From positions 9,641,645-9,705,644 of the forward strand of contig NC_049988.1 in assembly GCF_000003815.2 (NCBI RefSeq): a DNA stretch of 64,000 nt. Direction: 5' to 3'. This stretch comes from Branchiostoma floridae. Lineage: Eukaryota; Chordata; Leptocardii; Amphioxiformes; Branchiostomatidae. The notes beneath the pieces were generated by a model, which had not been told where the DNA came from, did no database searches, and saw only the letters and a program-made list of their open reading frames with translations. Positions 59,468-64,000 of the stretch are shown one piece after another. A program made the translations under genes and the position numbers. How positions within the stretch are numbered: position 1 is the stretch's first letter; each line of letters starts with the position of its first letter.

Positions 59468-60690
59468 GCGGTTACCCCAGGCGAACCTTCACCCGCTTGC
59501 GAGCCTTGTAGAAAAGTAAGCAAGTAATTTTGGGTACTCAAATCGCTTTCTGCCTTAAGCCCCGGTCACAAAGCGCGTACGATTCCTTGCGATGCGCGGT
59601 ATAAGCGTAGCGCGTCGTAAGTCGGGGGAGAATCGGAAGCAATGGTTTAAATATATAAAGCCGTGGTCACAAAGCGCGTAGTGCATCGTACGATGAGGTC
59701 AGAAGAGCGTACCTGCGTCAATCGCAGTAAATCATAGTAAATCGGGGTGCGTCCTATGACGAAAAATAGAGCTGAAATGGATTTTGAACATGTTCAAAAT
59801 TTCGCTATCGTCGTAAGATTTTATTTGCCCTCATAGCAGACTTCATTACGGCAATTTTTGTCTACTGATGAGGTTACAGATTTATGAATTGTTAGCATGT
59901 TGTGATGGTTTCAGTTTTCCCTGATATTGTCGATATTGACGAAAAGGGAAAATATATCAGTCGCAACTGCCACAGTCGCAACCAGAGAACAGTGCGCCCC
60001 GCACAGGTGATGCAGACAATTGTTTGATCGCTTCATGCACGTGAGTTTATAATTAGATCAAATCTAAGCTCTCGTCGGTCTTGGGTCAGTTTACCATAAT
60101 CGTAATGACCATGGGGACAACTCGAACATAAAGGAAATGTCTAAAATTTCTATGAGTCGGAAATATATATGACATAATGCATATGATATGATTTTTGTAT
60201 GATGGCATCTTTTTGTTGATAGCATATCATGATACGATCTTCGAAAGAGCCTGACACGTAGAGCCGGCAAGCAGGCCGAGATAATCATACCAGTACTCAC
60301 GCTTGATTTGAACTTTTCTTGTAATACTCTTGTTGTCATGTGTTTTTACAGTTAAAGATATTATAGGAAGGTATTCAACAGCTAAGTCCACATTTTGTTG
60401 CTTAAAGAAGCACAAAAGCGGCCAGGCGGTTATTCAAAAGAGACACAAGTGAAAAATCGTACGACGCTGGAAAAATTTTGAACATCATCCGATGCGTTGC
60501 GATGGCTGATTTTGCTTACGATTTTGCTGCGATTTACTGCGCTCATCGTACGATATGCGGAATATACCATCGCAAGAAATCGTACGCGCTTTGTGACCGG
60601 GGCTTAATCCTCACGGGTTTTACTATGAAATTCAAGTGATGAAAGTAACGCACATTTTGTTTAAGATTCTGGAAGTTCCACCGTATGCGG
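59468..60690. repeat. Last 203-bp satellite unit, split by a MITE
   Basis: The unit resumes at GCGGTTACCCCAGGCGAACC (59468), is broken at TCTGCC/TTAA (59554), and continues from 60608 (TCCTCACGGGTTTTAC) to about 60690, where similarity ends. Confidence 0.85.
59555..60607. mobile_element. MITE with TTAA-flanked CCCCGGTCACAAAGCGCG ends
   Basis: Left end TTAAGCCCCGGTCACAAAGC continues to GCGTACGATT. The right end is its reverse complement with about one mismatch in 40. TTAA lies at both ends; the parent satellite reads CCTAATCC here, so the duplication is TTAA with one changed base, or a 3-bp TAA. An internal second copy of the terminal motif lies near 59650 (GTGGTCACAAAGCGCGTA). No transposase frame. 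Confidence 0.8.
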
Positions 60691-62154
60691 ATTTCCGACT
60701 CGGTACATCAAAGTTTCCTTCGGTACTCTTGGTACTATATTCGGAGCCTAAAACTTACACACATACAATGTTTTCCTGTATTCCTTTCTGCAATACCTTG
60801 CTATGTTATTTTGCACCATAAGCGATGTTCATAGGTGCCCGCCCGAAAGAGAGATGGTACATAGCTTGTAGATATAGAATCAAATGTGATACATCTCATT
60901 AATTGCACCCCGGCCGCGATAACGTTCGGTACAGGTGTTCCGGACTGTGTGATATAGTCGTACCACACAGGCTTCGAAGTTGTATCACACAGGCTTCCAT
61001 CGAATAATTCGAACATACACTGCGCACGATACTGTCAAAGTACGATAATTATCTAATTCAATGTTAAATGTAGATTTCTAAATACATATAATAGATAGCT
61101 AAGGTATGTGTTATCATCAGCGTTAAGGTACTCAGGAGTGGTCGCTGATGAGTTTTGGGGGGTGTTTTTGGTGTTTCAAACATACCATTTTAATTAATGC
61201 ATGGACGTTGTTTTTTTACGGTTGTACGTCATCGATTAAAGATAATCTATGCAAATTAGTATGACTTCATGATGACGCGATTAAGAATTATATGGCCGCG
61301 CTCATTTTAAGACAAAAATGCTAGAAGATGTTTCCCTTGGCTTGCACTACGATGATCATTAATGAAATTTCACAAAAAGTTACATAATTTTGACCTAAAC
61401 CGGTACTTCTCACCATGCTCAAACTGAATAGCTGCGGCATTTTTATCATATGTTGAAATGCTGATTTTTTTTCCCCTGAATTTACATAGATAATTTCATT
61501 GATGTTTAACCAAATTACAACCAGGAAGACACCCACCTCAAACATTTGTGTAGCACCTGGCGGCCAGCCGTGCCCTCAGCCCACATGGTTTTTGTTCACG
61601 GTGACGAAAAATAATCCTGGTCACGGTACCACGTGCCCGAATTCAATAAAGGAAACGCAGATATATCTTATAAGTCCACAACAGGGGCCGCCTTCCTCGA
61701 CTGCGAGTAGTATGCAAGTATATGTAGCTATAATGAGCAAATCAATGCGATTCTCAAAACAACGCGACGCCGTGTGTTTTGATCGTCGACCATCTTGGAA
61801 ATTCAGTCCAAGCCTCGTACCCAGGACACTGCGTGATAATCTAACCTGGACAAGAGAGGAATAGCTGGGTTCCAATTCCTTCATACTTTAAACCGTTTCG
61901 TTATCAAGCAAAGCAGAGAATTAGTCTAAACATGTTTCAGAAATGGCTGGGGAACAATACGGCGATTTTAGCAGGGCAGGTAGTCTTTTACGGCCCTTCT
62001 AAGATATTTGGTCCAACCAACAACTTCTTCCAAATGGAGTGATCTAATTTTTTATGAGATGACAGAGAAGTGGTTTGCGATGCTATGATTTTCAGGAGGG
62101 CGGACACATTCTTACGGCCCTTCTAAAATGTTTGACTTGACTTGACTTTATTCA
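60691..62154. other. Non-coding spacer
   Basis: No gene supported. The open frames at 61499-61864 (plus) and 61621-61884 (minus) overlap antisense and show no domain. The segment around 62140 (TTGACTTGACTTTATTCAGA) resembles a LINE 3' end. Confidence 0.4.
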
Positions 62155-62710
62155 GATCCACAATTACAGCTTGACAACGTACAATCATAGTTCTGTGATC
62201 CTTATGGTCTCAGTCACGTATTACTCCGTTCAGAGCCAAAAACTGAACGGCTGCCATGGACGCGTGCCTTTTAGTCTCTACCAGACTCCGGATCGCTGGA
62301 AAATCGTAGAAATGGAACAAATTATAATAGAGAGGAATATAACCGGCCAGGGAACAGCTCGCGATCCTAGGATCCGTCGATCGCGTGCTGTTCCCTGGCC
62401 GGTTATAGTCCTCTGGCGGGCTTACTCCTCTATTTGTTCCATTTCTGCGATTTTCCAGCGATCCGGAGTCTGGTAGAGACTAAAAGGCACGCGTCCATGC
62501 AGCCGTCAGTTTTTGGCTCAGAACGGAGCAATACGTGACTGAGACCATAAGGATCACAGAACTATGATTGTACGTTGTCAAGCTGTAATTGTGGATCTGA
62601 TCGTCGATCGCGTGCTGTTCCCTGGCCGGTTATATTCCTCTGGCCGGCTTACTCCTCTATTTGTTCCATTTCTGCGATTTTCCAGCGATCCGGAGTCTGG
62701 TAGAGACTAC
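62155..62710. mobile_element. Nested palindrome with third partial copy
   Basis: The arms 62155-62366 and 62372-62600 are inverted copies for over 200 bases (for example CGTACAATCATAGTTCTGTG and its reverse complement). Within them lies an inner hairpin bounded by AGTCTCTACCAGACTCCGGA and its reverse complement. A direct third copy of the inner right half (CGATCGCGTGCTGTTCCCTG onward) follows at 62603-62710. Confidence 0.8.
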
Positions 62711-63354
62711 GTGCCTTTAGCGGTGAGATATTCCCTTCCAGCCAGTCCAATTTGAAGGTAGATTGGTGGAAGGTAACTGCGTGCAAAGTCCTACACAGTC
62801 ATACGTTCTGAGTGGTACAATACGCCATGCCATTCAGGTGTACAGGTCCTCTTCAAACTCACTTGCACTCAACCTGCTTTTGATTCATTACACTTTTATG
62901 GCGATAAAAAGAAAGTTACAATGAATATCACGTATTTTAAAAACATTTGCAGCAAAAGAAATAGAAAATCAAAACTATCTAATTATACATCAAGCTTTTA
63001 CCAAAAATTGTGACGATCCGTCAAACTTTTCTTGAGTTTATTGTTTTTCAAAGTCTGAACTTGACTAAACCCGGAAGCTGCTCTCTGGAAGAGACTACTT
63101 TTACACATTGTTGACCGATGCGTTAGACATCCTTTAAAACATTATTAAACTAACGAATACATTATGTTAATTCTTTACAATGATTCCGCTGATGAATTGT
63201 CCTTTGCTTGAATACCGTTTTACTTTAACGTCAGTAGTTGAGTATGATAATCCATATTATTGTATAAAAGAACCAGGAAAGCTTGTGCCTTTTAGTTGAC
63301 AACTATCCCCTTACCTGTATGGTAAATGGTTTAGTCCAACCAGACGTGGCCAAG
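62711..63354. other. Non-coding spacer, possible promoter region
   Basis: AT-rich with no repeats beyond the flanking palindrome. It may contain the promoter of the putative gene starting at 63355. Confidence 0.35.
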
Positions 63355-63445
63355 ATGGAGGTCGGGGGAAATTTTGAAAGAAGTGCTGAGGACGGTACCA
63401 ACGATTTAAGGCTGAGAAAAGTTCTCCAAATGGATGAAGACACAG
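63355..63445 (+). CDS. Possible first coding exon of an unknown gene
   Basis: ATG in good context (CCAAGATGG) opens a 30-codon frame (MEVGGNFERSAEDGTNDLRL, then RKVLQMDEDT). It ends at an ACAG/GTAACC donor in phase 1. The peptide is hydrophilic with no signal peptide. Downstream exons would lie beyond the window. Support is only the start context, frame and donor. Confidence 0.35.
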
Positions 63446-64000
63446 GTAACCTCTCACAACCATACTGCTTTATAAATACACCACCTACTGTGTTTGGGTT
63501 GTGTACGACCAAGAAGGAAAACGCGGTTTTGTCCATACAAACATCGTTAATAGCTTGTGCCTCTTGTTCAACCGGTTCTTTTATAATTTCCCTCTTGTCG
63601 TATATTTTCTCCCTTTTCTTTTCAGAGGAATGTAACGTTATCTAATCATGGAAAACACGTTAACTTCCACATTTTCTCAAACATGACGTTACATGTACGT
63701 AATCATTTTACTGTATCCGGATGTGACTGTGACTCAGTTCTGTGGTAGAGTAGTCTAGATCTCCAAGTAGATGTTGGGAGGTAACGTTAGACTTCAAAAT
63801 TATAACAGTTAACGTTTTATATTCAGATAGCCGTGGTTCTCTGGCTGCAAGTCATTGGTCTCTAAGCAGATATAGGGGGATTGTTATGTTTTCAGTATTT
63901 TTCTGACAGCAAGCTATCAATCTCCAAGCAGATATTGGAGTGAAGATCATGTCTCTGGTTCAAGCGGTATATGCAACTTTGCTGCTTGACCATCTGGATC
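63446..64000. repeat. Three direct copies of a TCTCCAAGCAGAT motif
   Basis: TCTCCAAG(T/C)AGAT or TCTCTAAGCAGAT followed by (G/A)T(T/A)(T/G)GG recurs near 63759, 63860 and 63912. It is related to the stem of the hairpin at 20480-20688. No coding sequence is supported. Confidence 0.5.

Noticed and set aside
61499-61884. Overlapping frames of 121 and 87 codons on opposite strands
   Set aside because: No domain or splice support; the overlap suggests chance open frames.

Overview
This is an animal nuclear window with intron-rich genes, GT-AG splice sites, and introns and spacers full of inverted-repeat mobile elements, minisatellites and microsatellites. The gene content (SARNP, mitochondrial ribosomal protein L17, a TRIM-type RING/B-box protein, a secreted leucine-rich-repeat protein, a captured piece of ribonucleotide reductase M2) and the repeat-laden introns suggest an invertebrate deuterostome, most likely a cephalochordate (Branchiostoma). 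That assignment is inference; I could not run a search.

Layout. 0.5-8.6 kb: two paralogous three-exon minus-strand genes for small secreted cysteine-containing proteins with a GPI-type tail; I rebuilt both from splice sites with identical intron phases. 10.8-13.4 kb: a TRIM-like E3 ligase on the minus strand, coding region in one exon. 17.3-19.4 kb: a two-exon secreted LRR protein whose 5' splice donor lies in a seven-copy tandem repeat. 21.6-29.0 kb: SARNP (12 coding exons, minus), head to head with MRPL17 (3 exons, plus, 29.2-31.0 kb) across about 215 bp. 32.2-48.6 kb: a 25-exon, 1295-residue vWA-domain protein on the minus strand. All of its exon junctions keep frame.

49-63 kb is almost all repeats: a foldback element (49.1-50.2 kb), a repeat with POU-octamer motifs (50.8-52.1 kb), and a 203-bp satellite (52.6-56.3 kb) invaded by a truncated LINE, by a 3.2-kb inverted-repeat element and by a MITE. 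The 3.2-kb element has perfect 13-bp terminal ends and a 6-bp target duplication. It carries two inverted copies of the 3' end of RRM2 and about forty copies of an 8-bp palindrome. A nested palindrome lies at 62.2-62.7 kb, and a possible first exon of another gene at 63.36 kb.

The genes do not form a pathway. SARNP (nuclear mRNA export) and MRPL17 (mitochondrial translation) are housekeeping genes that probably share a promoter. The most unusual content is the mobile DNA that carries host-gene sequence and the repeats that multiply functional-looking motifs (splice donor, CCAAT box, octamer).
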